From Thalassotalea sp. LPB0316 (lineage in GTDB: Bacteria > Pseudomonadota > Gammaproteobacteria > Enterobacterales > Alteromonadaceae), in the NCBI RefSeq assembly GCF_014898095.1, contig NZ_CP062946.1, forward strand, positions 1,116,001-1,180,000: a stretch of 64,000 nucleotides of DNA, written 5' to 3'. Positions within the stretch are counted from its first letter, which is position 1, and every line of letters starts with the position of its first letter. The notes beneath the pieces were generated by a model. The model was not told the DNA's origin and searched no databases. It worked only from the letters and a program-made list of their open reading frames with translations. This document shows, in pieces, positions 48,477 to 57,100 of this stretch. The position numbers and the translations under genes are program-made.

Positions 48477-49490
48477 TTATAAGGAAAACGGAGTTTTACT
48501 GGGCTCGCCGGCAATTTCACTGACCACTTTAGGCATTAGAAAGCCCGGTAAAATTGCCATGGTTTGCTTGATGATCGTGCGAACTTGCTCGGTGGTTAAG
48601 TCAAAGTGAGCCGCGCCTTGGACTTTATCGAAAATATGCAAGTAATACGGCTGAATGCCAATATCAAATAAGTCTTCACTTAACTGACTTAAGATCTCTG
48701 CGCTATCGTTTACGCTTTTTAGCAAGGTGCTCTGGTTAAAGACCGGAATACGCGCATCAGTAAACTTAGCGACGGCTTTAGCCAGTGCCAAATCAATTTC
48801 ATTACTGTGATTGATGTGCAGAACAACCGCAACTTTAAGGCGCGATTTTACCAAGCGTTCAACTAACCCAGATGTTACCCGCGCAGGGATAACAACAGGT
48901 AAGCGCGTGTGAATGCGCAAGCGTTTAACATGTGAAATCGTTTCTATTTCACTAATTAACCAAGCCAAGTGCTGATCGTTAGCCATTAGTGGATCGCCAC
49001 CACTGAATATCACTTCATTGATTTCACGATGATTTTTAATGTAATCAAGGGCTGACTGCCAGCGCTGTTTATTTGGGCTGTTATCTTGATAGGGAAAGTG
49101 ACGGCGAAAGCAGTAGCGACAGTTAACCGCACAACCGGCTTTGACTATCATTAACACGCGGTGTTTGTATTTGTGCAGTAGCCCTTCGGCAACGGTATCG
49201 TGCTCTTCAAGCGGATCAGCAAAATAACCTGTTTGCTCAATAAATTCATCACTACGGGGCATGACTTGTGCGAGTAAAGGATCGTCAATTTGGCCTTTTT
49301 CCATTCTTGAGATAAAAGGCAAGGGCACCCGTACAGGGAAAAGTTTGCGCGCGCTAAAATGTTCTCGATAACTTTCAACGTCTAAATCAAGCATTTTTAA
49401 CAGCTTTTGTGGATCTGTCACCACATTTGCCAATTCTTTTTGCCAAGAAGTGTGCAAATCACTGTTAATTTGAGTTATTATCTCGGGCAT
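48477..49490 (-). CDS. epmB: EF-P beta-lysylation protein EpmB (lysine 2,3-aminomutase-like)
   Basis: A 337-aa radical SAM, PLP-dependent enzyme that converts (S)-alpha-lysine to (R)-beta-lysine for EF-P modification. The [4Fe-4S] motif CxxxCxxC is Cys120, Cys124 and Cys127 in KAGCAVNCRYCFRRHFPY, followed by IFSGGDPLM. I place the start at ATG 49490 (MPEIITQINSD), with GGAG upstream; a longer ORF would overlap the divergent efp gene. Only 36 bp separate the two start codons, the arrangement also known in E. coli. The ligase gene epmA is not in the window. Confidence 0.95.
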   Translation of the reverse strand: MPEIITQINSDLHTSWQKELANVVTDPQKLLKMLDLDVESYREHFSARKLFPVRVPLPFISRMEKGQIDDPLLAQVMPRSDEFIEQTGYFADPLEEHDTVAEGLLHKYKHRVLMIVKAGCAVNCRYCFRRHFPYQDNSPNKQRWQSALDYIKNHREINEVIFSGGDPLMANDQHLAWLISEIETISHVKRLRIHTRLPVVIPARVTSGLVERLVKSRLKVAVVLHINHSNEIDLALAKAVAKFTDARIPVFNQSTLLKSVNDSAEILSQLSEDLFDIGIQPYYLHIFDKVQGAAHFDLTTEQVRTIIKQTMAILPGFLMPKVVSEIAGEPSKTPFSL

Positions 49491-49526
49491 TTGAAAGACA
49501 TCTCCGTTTAAATTACGAGAACAATT

Positions 49527-50099
49527 ATGGCGACTTTTAGTACAAACCAATTTAAAGCCGGGCTTAAGATAATGCTTGACGGCGAACCATGCAACATTCT
49601 TGAGAACGAATTAGTAAAACCGGGTAAAGGCCAAGCGTTTAACCGCGTTAAAATTCGCAAGTTAATCTCAGGTAAAGTATTAGAGAAAACTTTTAAGTCA
49701 GGTGAAAGTGTCGATGGCGCAGACGTAATGGACACAGATTTAGCGTATTTATACGCTGACGGTGAATTCTGGCACTTTATGAACAACGAAACCTTTGAAC
49801 AAATTGCCGCTGACGACAAAGCCGTAGGCGACATGGAGAAATGGTTAGTTGAAGGCGACGTTTGTACCATCACATTATGGGACGGCTCACCCATTGCGGT
49901 AACGCCACCAAACTTTGTTGAGTTAGAAGTGACTGAAACAGACCCAGGCTTAAAAGGTGATACCGCTGGCACTGGTGGTAAACCTGCAACGTTAAGTACT
50001 GGTGCTGTTGTCCGTGTACCGCTGTTCGTACAAATTGGTGAAGTGGTTAAAGTAGATACCCGCTCAGGCGAATACGTTTCTCGCGCTGGTAAACAATAA
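49527..50099 (+). CDS. efp: Translation elongation factor P
   Basis: A 190-aa, three-domain factor that rescues ribosomes stalled at polyproline stretches. Lys34 in [12 protein letters not shown] is the residue modified with beta-lysine by EpmA after EpmB action. The KOW-like N domain and two OB domains ([16 protein letters not shown], and [19 protein letters not shown] near the C-terminus) are standard. It is divergent from epmB, and any promoter of its own must overlap the epmB 5' end. A terminator follows. Confidence 0.98.
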   Translation: MATFSTNQFKAGLKIMLDGEPCNILENELVKPGKGQAFNRVKIRKLISGKVLEKTFKSGESVDGADVMDTDLAYLYADGEFWHFMNNETFEQIAADDKAVGDMEKWLVEGDVCTITLWDGSPIAVTPPNFVELEVTETDPGLKGDTAGTGGKPATLSTGAVVRVPLFVQIGEVVKVDTRSGEYVSRAGKQ

Positions 50100-50120
50100 T
50101 AGATACACAATATATTGATA

Positions 50121-50146
50121 AAAGCCTGCAGTTAGCAGGCTTTTTT
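50121..50146 (+). terminator. Rho-independent terminator of efp
   Basis: AAAGCCTGC (50121-50129) pairs with GCAGGCTTT (50135-50143) around AGTTA, followed by more T residues. Confidence 0.9.
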
Positions 50147-50286
50147 GTTATTTGCTACGTAGAGTTATCCAATATTAAAGTTTGTATGATAGGTATTACG
50201 TATCATTGAAAAGCGAAACTTTGCCCATACCTATAGGCATACACTATTGGCATGCTTCGATTGCTGTGAAAGCTGAGGTTTAAACT

Positions 50287-51207
50287 ATGCAACCCGCATT
50301 AGAGATCACTGGATTAGAAAAAGTATACAAAGGGGGCTTTAAGGCCCTTAAAGGTATCGATTTATCTGTCGCGCAAGGCGACTTTTTTGCTTTGTTAGGG
50401 CCTAATGGCGCCGGTAAATCAACAACGATTGGTGTTATTACCTCGTTGGTCAATAAAACGGCGGGCGAAGTGAAAGTCTTTGGTCACAGTATTGATAACG
50501 AACTCGAAGCGGCGAAAAGCTATATTGGCTTGGTTCCTCAAGAGTTTAACTTTAACCAGTTTGAATCGCTGACGCGAATTTTAGTCAACCAAGCAGGTTA
50601 TTATGGCGTGCCGCGAGATTTAGCGCATCAACGCGCAGAAAAATATTTAAAGCAGCTCGATTTGTGGGATAAGCGCGACAACGCTGCCCGCATGCTCTCA
50701 GGCGGTATGAAGCGCCGCTTAATGATCGCACGGGCATTAATGCACGAACCCAAAGTGTTGATCTTAGATGAACCAACCGCTGGCGTTGATATCGAGCTGC
50801 GCCGCTCAATGTGGGAGTTCTTAATTGAACTCAACAAGCAGGGTATTACTATTATTTTAACCACGCATTACCTCGAAGAAGCGGAAATGCTTTGTCGCAA
50901 CATTGCGATTATCGACAGCGGTGAAATCGTCAAAAACACCTCGATGAAAGCGTTATTGGCGACGTTAGATATTGAAACTTTTGTTTTAGATGTAGAACAA
51001 CTGCCCGAGTCATTATCACTTGAGGGCACGTACCGCGTGGTTGATGGCAACACTATTGAAGTTGAAGTATCGAAAGCTGAGTCACTCAACGGTGTCTTCG
51101 CTCAGCTTTCAACACAAGGCGTTGAAGTTAAAAGTATGCGTAACAAAAGTAATCGCCTAGAAGAGTTATTTGTTCGATTAGTTAACAGCAAAGAAGGAGC
51201 GCAATAA
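50287..51207 (+). CDS. yadG: ABC-2 transporter ATP-binding protein (YadG-like)
   Basis: A 306-aa ATPase, close to the length of E. coli YadG (308). Walker A GPNGAGKST (38-46), the signature LSGGMKRRL, Walker B VLILDEPTAGVD and the switch TTHYLEEAEML are intact. It pairs with the permease encoded one base downstream, forming an ABC-2 exporter. YadGH substrates are not known. An E. coli-like genomic context (yadGH, then pantothenate genes, folK, pcnB, gluQ, dksA) supports the name. Confidence 0.9.
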   Translation: MQPALEITGLEKVYKGGFKALKGIDLSVAQGDFFALLGPNGAGKSTTIGVITSLVNKTAGEVKVFGHSIDNELEAAKSYIGLVPQEFNFNQFESLTRILVNQAGYYGVPRDLAHQRAEKYLKQLDLWDKRDNAARMLSGGMKRRLMIARALMHEPKVLILDEPTAGVDIELRRSMWEFLIELNKQGITIILTTHYLEEAEMLCRNIAIIDSGEIVKNTSMKALLATLDIETFVLDVEQLPESLSLEGTYRVVDGNTIEVEVSKAESLNGVFAQLSTQGVEVKSMRNKSNRLEELFVRLVNSKEGAQ

Positions 51208-51208
51208 C

Positions 51209-51982
51209 ATGCAAAATCAAAACAACTTTATTGCGCTTAAAAGCATCATGCATAAAGAAGTACATCGCTTTATGCGTATTTGGGTGCAAACATTAGTACC
51301 TCCAGCAATTACCATTAGTTTATATTTTGTAATTTTTGGCTCGCTGATTGGCGCTCGTATTGGTCAAATGGGCGGCTTTGATTACATGACCTTTATCGTT
51401 CCTGGCTTAATTATGATGAGTGTCATTACTAACTCATACTCTAATGTTGCCTCATCATTTTTTAGTGCTAAATGGCAGCGCAATGTTGAAGAAATGCTGG
51501 TTGCGCCAGTACCTAACTGGGTCATTGTCGCAGGCTACGTTGGCGGTGGTATGGCGCGTGGTATCTTGGTTGGTTTGATTGTCACTGTCATCGCCATGTT
51601 TTTTACTGATATTCAAATTCACAATATTTGGGTGATTTTGATAACCGTGAGTTTAACCGCAGCCGTTTTTGCGTTAGGTGGTCTAATAAACGCTGTTTTT
51701 GCTGGCAGCTTTGATGATATCTCGATTATTCCTACCTTTGTCTTAACGCCGTTAACCTATTTGGGTGGCGTGTTCTATTCTTTAAGCTTGTTACCGGAGT
51801 TTTGGCAAGGGGTGTCCAAGCTTAACCCAATCGTCTATATGGTGAGTGCGTTTCGCTACGGCTTCTTGGGTTATCAAGATGTTAGCTTAACGACATCATT
51901 TATTGTGATTGGCGTGTTTATTGTTAGCTTATACGCGATTGCGATGACGTTAATTTCACGTGGCATAGGACTGAGAAGCTAA
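51209..51982 (+). CDS. yadH: ABC-2 transporter permease (YadH-like)
   Basis: A 257-aa permease with six transmembrane helices, essentially the length of E. coli YadH (256). FGSLIGARIGQMGGFDYMTF and the late LTPLTYLGGVFYSLSLLP segment are typical of this ABC-2 branch. An AAGGAG site lies nine bases before the ATG. It works with the ATPase encoded upstream; its stop overlaps the start of the methyltransferase gene (TAATG). Confidence 0.9.
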   Translation: MQNQNNFIALKSIMHKEVHRFMRIWVQTLVPPAITISLYFVIFGSLIGARIGQMGGFDYMTFIVPGLIMMSVITNSYSNVASSFFSAKWQRNVEEMLVAPVPNWVIVAGYVGGGMARGILVGLIVTVIAMFFTDIQIHNIWVILITVSLTAAVFALGGLINAVFAGSFDDISIIPTFVLTPLTYLGGVFYSLSLLPEFWQGVSKLNPIVYMVSAFRYGFLGYQDVSLTTSFIVIGVFIVSLYAIAMTLISRGIGLRS

Positions 51983-52662
51983 TGAGTTTTGGTGATTCTA
52001 AAGCGATTGTTTCAAATCAAGAGGGGATTCACGACAAACTTGAAGAAATCGTGAAAAAGCACTTGAGTCACACGTTTGAAAAGCCCTATTCACAGCACAC
52101 GTTAGCGGTTTTCAATGCGCTTGATAAGGAAGTAAAACAGTTTGACGGCGAGGTTATTCTAGATGCTTGTTGCGGAGTTGGCCAAAGCACGCGTATTCTG
52201 GCGAAACGCAACCCACAAGCTTTAGTCATTGGTGTCGATAAATCAGCCCACCGTATCGAGCGCAACGTTGATGAGCACATAGATACGAGTTTGGCTAATT
52301 TACCCAATGTACGCTTGGTAAGAGCTGATTTGAACGACTTTTATCGCTTGGTTGCGCAGGCTAATTGGCCAATAAAGCAGCACTATATTTTGTATCCCAA
52401 CCCATGGCCTAAAGCAAAACACATCCAGCGTCGTTGGCATGGCAGTGCAGTTTTGCCGCAAATACTCGCCATTGGTGAGCGCATAGAGCTGAGAAGCAAT
52501 TGGCCGCTATACTTGCAAGAGTTTGCCAAGGCTGCGGAATTCGTTGGTGGTTTTGAAACTGAGTTTAAGCAAGTGATAGATGATGAGCCGATAACGCCAT
52601 TTGAAGCGAAATATCGGGCGAGTGGCCAAACGTGTTTTCAACTGGTATTAAGCCGACAATAA
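51982..52662 (+). CDS. TrmB-like SAM-dependent methyltransferase
   Basis: A 226-aa Rossmann methyltransferase. Motif I is ILDACCGVGQSTRILA (SAM loop), the acidic end of strand 2 is IGVDKSAHRI, and YPNPWPKAKHIQRRWHG matches the PDPWPKK.HHKRR signature of tRNA (guanine-46-N7)-methyltransferase TrmB. The N-terminus differs from canonical TrmB and Asn replaces Asp in the PxPWPK box, so this may be a TrmB paralogue acting on another target. It is translationally coupled to yadH by a one-base overlap, an odd partner for an exporter. Confidence 0.75.
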   Translation: MSFGDSKAIVSNQEGIHDKLEEIVKKHLSHTFEKPYSQHTLAVFNALDKEVKQFDGEVILDACCGVGQSTRILAKRNPQALVIGVDKSAHRIERNVDEHIDTSLANLPNVRLVRADLNDFYRLVAQANWPIKQHYILYPNPWPKAKHIQRRWHGSAVLPQILAIGERIELRSNWPLYLQEFAKAAEFVGGFETEFKQVIDDEPITPFEAKYRASGQTCFQLVLSRQ

Positions 52663-52806
52663 GCGGTTAAATTCACTAATATTTTGTCAGTTTAGCAATG
52701 TTATTCGTTATGTGTCGTTAAAGCTGTTGCGAAATTTTATTAAAATCAATCGGTTATAAGTTGGCGTGTATTTTGATTCTCTGTTATATGAATTAAGGAG
52801 AGAATC

Positions 52807-52905
52807 ATGCAAACACAGATAAAAAAACATGTATTAAAAAATGCACTTATCGGCTTGTTAATGTTGGAAATGATGTTGATCATCAGCGTTAATTTCATTC
52901 GTTAG
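52807..52905 (+). CDS. Small hydrophobic peptide, 32 aa
   Basis: A 32-codon ORF with a strong AAGGAG ribosome site eight bases before the ATG. The product has a basic N-terminus (MQTQIKKHVLK) and one hydrophobic helix (ALIGLLMLEMMLIISVNFI), so it is a single-span membrane peptide with the inside-positive charge pattern. A hairpin follows directly, giving the look of a complete monocistronic unit. I recognise no family. Small peptides of this shape can be regulatory subunits or type I toxins; no antisense RNA is evident. It occupies the 444-bp gap between the trmB-like gene and panP. Confidence 0.55.
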   Translation: MQTQIKKHVLKNALIGLLMLEMMLIISVNFIR

Positions 52906-52940
52906 TTGATAAAAAAAACAAGACTTTTTATCAAAATTTT
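52906..52940 (+). terminator. Hairpin after the 32-aa peptide gene
   Basis: TTGATAAAAA (52906-52915) pairs with TTTTTATCAA (52925-52934), followed by an AT-rich tail with several T residues. It begins right after the stop codon. The stem is AT-only, so efficiency may be low. Confidence 0.5.
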
Positions 52941-53053
52941 ATTACAGTGCCGCTCTTATAGATCAAATGTATTGTAGCTATTTAGCGATGTAACCTAAGT
53001 AAGGATACTTTTTAGAAAGCTTGTTGGTAAGTTTTCGTGTCGCTTATCAAGGT

Positions 53054-53085
53054 ATACCAATTGAAATATTGATTTTTATTGGTAT
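53054..53085. repeat. Short inverted repeat related to the MITE-like ends
   Basis: ATACCAAT (53054-53061) is inverted as ATTGGTAT (53078-53085). The left side, ATACCAATTGAAATATTGAT, shares its first 15 bases with the end of the 34241 element. It looks like two element ends collapsed together, 22 bp before the panP start. Confidence 0.55.
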
Positions 53086-53106
53086 CAAACAAGGTTTTAA
53101 TTAGTT

Positions 53107-54765
53107 TTGCGTACTGTTTTAAATAAAATGAACCCTACGTCGCGCCGAGCAAGTGCGTCGCAAGAATCATTACATAGAATTTTCACCATTCCTGAAGCGC
53201 CAGATTCAACGCTTGGCGTGATCGAAAAGGAAATGTCTGAAAACTTATTAGGCTTTCTTGGTCAGCATATTGTCGCTGTTGAAAAGCCGCTTAATGAGAT
53301 CGAAAAAGACTTTGCCTGTTCTGCATTGCCAGAAGAGCCCGAGTTTGTTTCCGATCATATGCATCACTTACTTGAAAAACTTGTTGCTCAATCAGTTCAT
53401 ACCTCAAGCCCTAGCTTTATTGGGCACATGACTTCAGCCTTACCTTATTTTATTTTACCATTGTCAAAGTTGATGGTTGGTCTCAATCAGAATTTGGTCA
53501 AAATCGAAACCTCAAAAGCCTTTACCCCGCTTGAGCGTCAAGTGCTTGGTATGATGCATCGTTTGGTTTATGGCAATCATGATGAGTTTTATCAGCAATG
53601 GATGCACAGCGCCGATCACTCACTTGGTGCTATGTGCTCAGGCGGTACGGTAGCGAACCTCACCGCGTTATGGGTTGCTCGCAATAACTTACTCAAAGCG
53701 GATGGTGACTTTAAAGGCGTTGCTCGCGAAGGTCTATTTAATGCATTGAAGCACTATCAATATGACGGCTTAGCAATTTTAGTGTCTGAGCGCGGTCATT
53801 ATTCCTTGAAGAAATCGGCTGATGTTCTCGGTATTGGCCAAGATAGCGTTATTGCTATTCCAACCGATGAAAACAACAAAATTGATCTGCAAAAACTCGA
53901 GCAAAAATGCCAAGCGTTAACCGATAACAACATTCGAATTTTAAGCTTAGTCGGCGTTGCTGGTACTACTGAAACTGGCAATATCGATCCGCTTAAAGAA
54001 ATGGCAGCAATCGCTCAACGTTTTAACTGTCATTTCCATGTTGATGCTGCTTGGGGCGGCGCAACGCTATTATCGAATAAACATCGCGGTTTAATGGATG
54101 GCATCGAACTAGCGGATTCGGTCACCATTGACGCGCACAAACAAATGTATGTGCCTATGGGCGCGGGTTTGGTGGTCTTTAAAAACCCTGCATCGGTGGC
54201 TGCGATTGAGCATCACGCAGAATATATTCTGCGTAAAGGCTCAAAGGATTTAGGTTCTCATACCTTAGAAGGCTCGCGACCAGGTATGGCGATGTTGGTA
54301 TACGCGAGCTTGCATATTATCAGCCGCCAAGGCTATGAAATGCTGATCAACCAAAGCATTGAAAAAGCCCATTACTTTGCCGAACAAATTAATAATCACC
54401 CCGAGTTTGAGTTGGTTACCTCGCCAGAGCTGTGTTTATTGACGTATCGTTACGTGCCAAAAGAAGTACAAGCCATGCTTGAGATTGCTTCTGACGAACA
54501 GGTTGAGGTGATCAATAGCTTATTGGATAAGCTCACTAAGTTTATTCAAAAGCGTCAGCGTGAAAATGGTAAGTCATTTGTTTCGCGTACGCGTATTGAA
54601 GTGAGTCGCTACCAAGGCAAGAAAGTACTGGTTTTTCGGGTGGTATTGGCAAACCCATTAACTACGAAAGAAATTCTTAACGATATACTTGCTGAGCAAT
54701 GTGAGTTGGCAAAAGAATCACAGCAATACTTACCTGAATTACTCGCCCACGTAGCAAATACATAA
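53107..54765 (+). CDS. panP: PLP-dependent aspartate 1-decarboxylase PanP
   Basis: A 552-aa group II PLP decarboxylase that makes beta-alanine for pantothenate synthesis, a replacement for pyruvoyl-dependent PanD. The PLP lysine is Lys345 in TIDAHKQMYVPMGAG; the HVDAAWGG motif and the SPSFIGHMTSALP active-site loop are intact. The N-terminal FTIPEAPDSTLG stretch is diagnostic of the PanP group. TTG 53107 is the longest start (AAGG 12 bases upstream); ATG 53128 is an alternative giving 545 aa. It is convergent with panC-panB, in the slot where E. coli has panD. Confidence 0.9.
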   Translation: MRTVLNKMNPTSRRASASQESLHRIFTIPEAPDSTLGVIEKEMSENLLGFLGQHIVAVEKPLNEIEKDFACSALPEEPEFVSDHMHHLLEKLVAQSVHTSSPSFIGHMTSALPYFILPLSKLMVGLNQNLVKIETSKAFTPLERQVLGMMHRLVYGNHDEFYQQWMHSADHSLGAMCSGGTVANLTALWVARNNLLKADGDFKGVAREGLFNALKHYQYDGLAILVSERGHYSLKKSADVLGIGQDSVIAIPTDENNKIDLQKLEQKCQALTDNNIRILSLVGVAGTTETGNIDPLKEMAAIAQRFNCHFHVDAAWGGATLLSNKHRGLMDGIELADSVTIDAHKQMYVPMGAGLVVFKNPASVAAIEHHAEYILRKGSKDLGSHTLEGSRPGMAMLVYASLHIISRQGYEMLINQSIEKAHYFAEQINNHPEFELVTSPELCLLTYRYVPKEVQAMLEIASDEQVEVINSLLDKLTKFIQKRQRENGKSFVSRTRIEVSRYQGKKVLVFRVVLANPLTTKEILNDILAEQCELAKESQQYLPELLAHVANT

Positions 54766-54771
54766 AGCTTG

Positions 54772-54850
54772 AAGGCGATAACGCTAAAAGGCTGTAACCT
54801 ATACCGCCATTCCGCTTTATCGCATTCCGGCCTTCCCGCCTTCCAGCAGT
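54772..54850. repeat. Relic of the AAAGGCTGTAA repeat family
   Basis: GCTTGAAGGCGATAACGCTA followed by AAAGGCTGTAA shares blocks, in other order and strand, with the GNAT-ppaC intergenic repeats at 15480-15620. CCGCCATTCCGC... and repeated CCTTCC blocks follow. It lies between the convergent panP and panC genes and leaves no room for coding. Confidence 0.4.
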
Positions 54851-54857
54851 TCTATTA

Positions 54858-55718
54858 TCAGTTGCGAGTAAACTGAATATTGTCTATGAGGCGTGCTTTA
54901 CCGCAGTGGGCAGCTGCTAAGATAACTAGATTGTTATCGTCGTCGCTTGCTGGGTTTAAGGTACGAGCGTGACACACGTGAATGTAATCGGTTTTCATAC
55001 CGCTCTCATCAATCTTTCTCGCAGCTTGTCTTGCTAAACCAATAAAATCGGTATCTTCTCTTGGTGCTTGTTTGATTTGCTCAACTAACCAGCGCATTTG
55101 CTGGTTGAGTGTCGGCGCAATGACCTTTTCTTCAGCTGTTAAATAGTTATTGCGTGAACTCATCGCTAAGCCACTTGCTTCGCGTTTTGTTTCAACAGGA
55201 ATGATCTCAATAGGCATCGATAAATCTTCGACCATCGTTTGGATCACTTGGACTTGTTGATAGTCTTTTAAGCCAAAGCAGGCGATATCGGGTTGCACTA
55301 AGTTAAACAGCTTACACACCACCGTTGAAACCCCGCGAAAATGACCGGGGCGGCTCTCACCACAATAACCTTCAGAAACGTTAGGTACTTCAACAAAACT
55401 CTGTTTATCTAAGCCTTTCGGGTAGATAATTTCAGGTGTCGGCGTGAACAGTAAATCGGTGCCTTCGGCAATCAGCTTCGCTTGATCGTCTGCTAGTGTG
55501 CGCGGGTAAGAGTCGATATCTTCATTAGCACCAAATTGCATCGGGTTAACAAAAATACTCGCAACAATTTTATCAGCGTGCTTTTTCGCTTCGGTTACTA
55601 ATGAAATGTGGCCTGCGTGCAAGTTGCCCATCGTCGGGACAAAACCGATTTTTAAGCCTGCTTGGCGCCACTGACTGATTTGCTCGCGCAATGCTTCAAT
55701 ACTAGAAACTGTTTTCAC
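54858..55718 (-). CDS. panC: Pantothenate synthetase
   Basis: A 286-aa ligase that joins pantoate and beta-alanine with ATP. The nucleotide-binding [14 protein letters not shown] (HIGH-like) motif and the later [15 protein letters not shown] segment are intact. It is downstream of panB with a 35-bp gap in the pantothenate operon that continues folK-panB-panC. Beta-alanine would come from PanP, encoded by the convergent neighbour. Confidence 0.97.
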   Translation of the reverse strand: MKTVSSIEALREQISQWRQAGLKIGFVPTMGNLHAGHISLVTEAKKHADKIVASIFVNPMQFGANEDIDSYPRTLADDQAKLIAEGTDLLFTPTPEIIYPKGLDKQSFVEVPNVSEGYCGESRPGHFRGVSTVVCKLFNLVQPDIACFGLKDYQQVQVIQTMVEDLSMPIEIIPVETKREASGLAMSSRNNYLTAEEKVIAPTLNQQMRWLVEQIKQAPREDTDFIGLARQAARKIDESGMKTDYIHVCHARTLNPASDDDNNLVILAAAHCGKARLIDNIQFTRN

Positions 55719-55753
55719 GATTTTGTCTAACCTTTAATTTTTTCTTAAGATTT

Positions 55754-56551
55754 TTATTTAAAAATGTGCTCTTCACCAGGGAAGTTACCGTTGCTGACTT
55801 CACTGATATACAACTCTACAGCCTTTTTAATATCGCCGGTATCAACGAGGAAGTTACGTGAAAATTTCGGCATATAACTGCATGAAATACCTAAGGCGTC
55901 GTGCATCACCAATATTTGACCGTCAGTGTCTTTACCTGCGCCTATACCGATGGTTGGCACAGTTACCGCTTCAGTAATCGCTTTGCCTAAATCGGCTGGT
56001 ACACATTCAAGTACAATTAACTGTACGCCCGCAGCTTCGAGTGCTTTTGCTTCCTCAACCATAGCTTGTGCTTGTGATTGCTCACGGCCTTGTACTTTAA
56101 AACCACCAAAGACATTGACCGACTGTGGCGTTAAGCCTAAATGCCCACAAACTGGAATGCCGCGCTCAACTAATGCTTTAATTGTGTCGGTTAGCCATAA
56201 ACCACCTTCCATTTTGACCATGCTCGCGCCTGCTTGCATGAGTTTAGTTGCATTTTCAAATGCCATTTGTGTTGTCGCGTAGGTCATAAACGGCATATCG
56301 CCAATGATCAGCGTGTTCTCAACACCAGCGCGCACACAACGGGTGTGGTAGGCCATATCGTCAATCGTTACGGGTAAGGTGTCGTCTTGGCCTTGTAAGA
56401 CCATGCCGAGCGAATCTCCAATTAAGATAGCGTGAATACCAGCTTGATCAAAAAGCTTTGCAAAGCTTGCGTCATAAGCCGTGATTGTTGAAATCTTTTC
56501 ACCTTGTTCCTTCATTTTTAACAAGGTAGACGTGGTGATTTTTTTTGCCAT
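55754..56551 (-). CDS. panB: 3-methyl-2-oxobutanoate hydroxymethyltransferase
   Basis: A 265-aa TIM-barrel enzyme that makes ketopantoate from alpha-ketoisovalerate and methylene-tetrahydrofolate. [15 protein letters not shown] at the start, [10 protein letters not shown] and the VKMEGG metal/substrate segment are intact, with the catalytic Glu region in [18 protein letters not shown]. It is followed 35 bp later by panC and preceded 57 bp by folK on the same strand. The linked folK supplies the folate branch. Confidence 0.97.
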   Translation of the reverse strand: MAKKITTSTLLKMKEQGEKISTITAYDASFAKLFDQAGIHAILIGDSLGMVLQGQDDTLPVTIDDMAYHTRCVRAGVENTLIIGDMPFMTYATTQMAFENATKLMQAGASMVKMEGGLWLTDTIKALVERGIPVCGHLGLTPQSVNVFGGFKVQGREQSQAQAMVEEAKALEAAGVQLIVLECVPADLGKAITEAVTVPTIGIGAGKDTDGQILVMHDALGISCSYMPKFSRNFLVDTGDIKKAVELYISEVSNGNFPGEEHIFK

Positions 56552-56608
56552 TGGAATTTGCCTTAAGCCTGTAGATTAAATCTGGCTGTTATTGTAATTA
56601 AATTCGGA

Positions 56609-57100
56609 TTAATTGCTACTGAGAATTGTTAGCCCATTGCGCTCAATCTTGTCACTAAATGTTTGTAACTTGCTGCCATCGGGTAGTATAAGATCGGGTG
56701 CTATTTCAGCTAAGGGCAGCAGAACAAACTCGCGTTCACACATGCCGTAATGGGGTACAACAAGGCGCTCGGAATTGATAATTAAGTTATCAATTAACAG
56801 GATGTCTAAATCGAGTACGCGCGCGCCCCAGCGATTACCCTTAATACGTTCACGGCCAAATGCGAGTTCAATGGCTTGCAGAGCATCGAGTAGGGCAATG
56901 GGCGTTAATGAGGTTTCAAGCGCAACCACCGCGTTGACATAATCAGGCTGATCTTGCGGCCCCATCGGTTTACTACCGTATAAGGAAGAGCGTTTTACCA
57001 ACTGCGTGTGCTCAATAGTATTGAGCGCTGTGATCGCTTGTTCGACTTGGTCGATTGGCGCGTTTAAATTACTGCCAAGTCCGATGTATACCCTAGCCAT
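56609..57100 (-). CDS. folK: 6-hydroxymethyl-7,8-dihydropterin pyrophosphokinase
   Basis: A 163-aa kinase of folate synthesis. IGLGSNLNAP at the N-terminus, GPQDQPDYVNAV, RWGARVLDLDILL (the metal-binding DLDILL) and VPHYGMCEREFVLLPL are all family hallmarks. Its start overlaps the pcnB stop by one base (TAATG), as in many gammaproteobacteria, so the two are translationally coupled. panB follows after 57 bp. Confidence 0.97.
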   Translation of the reverse strand: MARVYIGLGSNLNAPIDQVEQAITALNTIEHTQLVKRSSLYGSKPMGPQDQPDYVNAVVALETSLTPIALLDALQAIELAFGRERIKGNRWGARVLDLDILLIDNLIINSERLVVPHYGMCEREFVLLPLAEIAPDLILPDGSKLQTFSDKIERNGLTILSSN

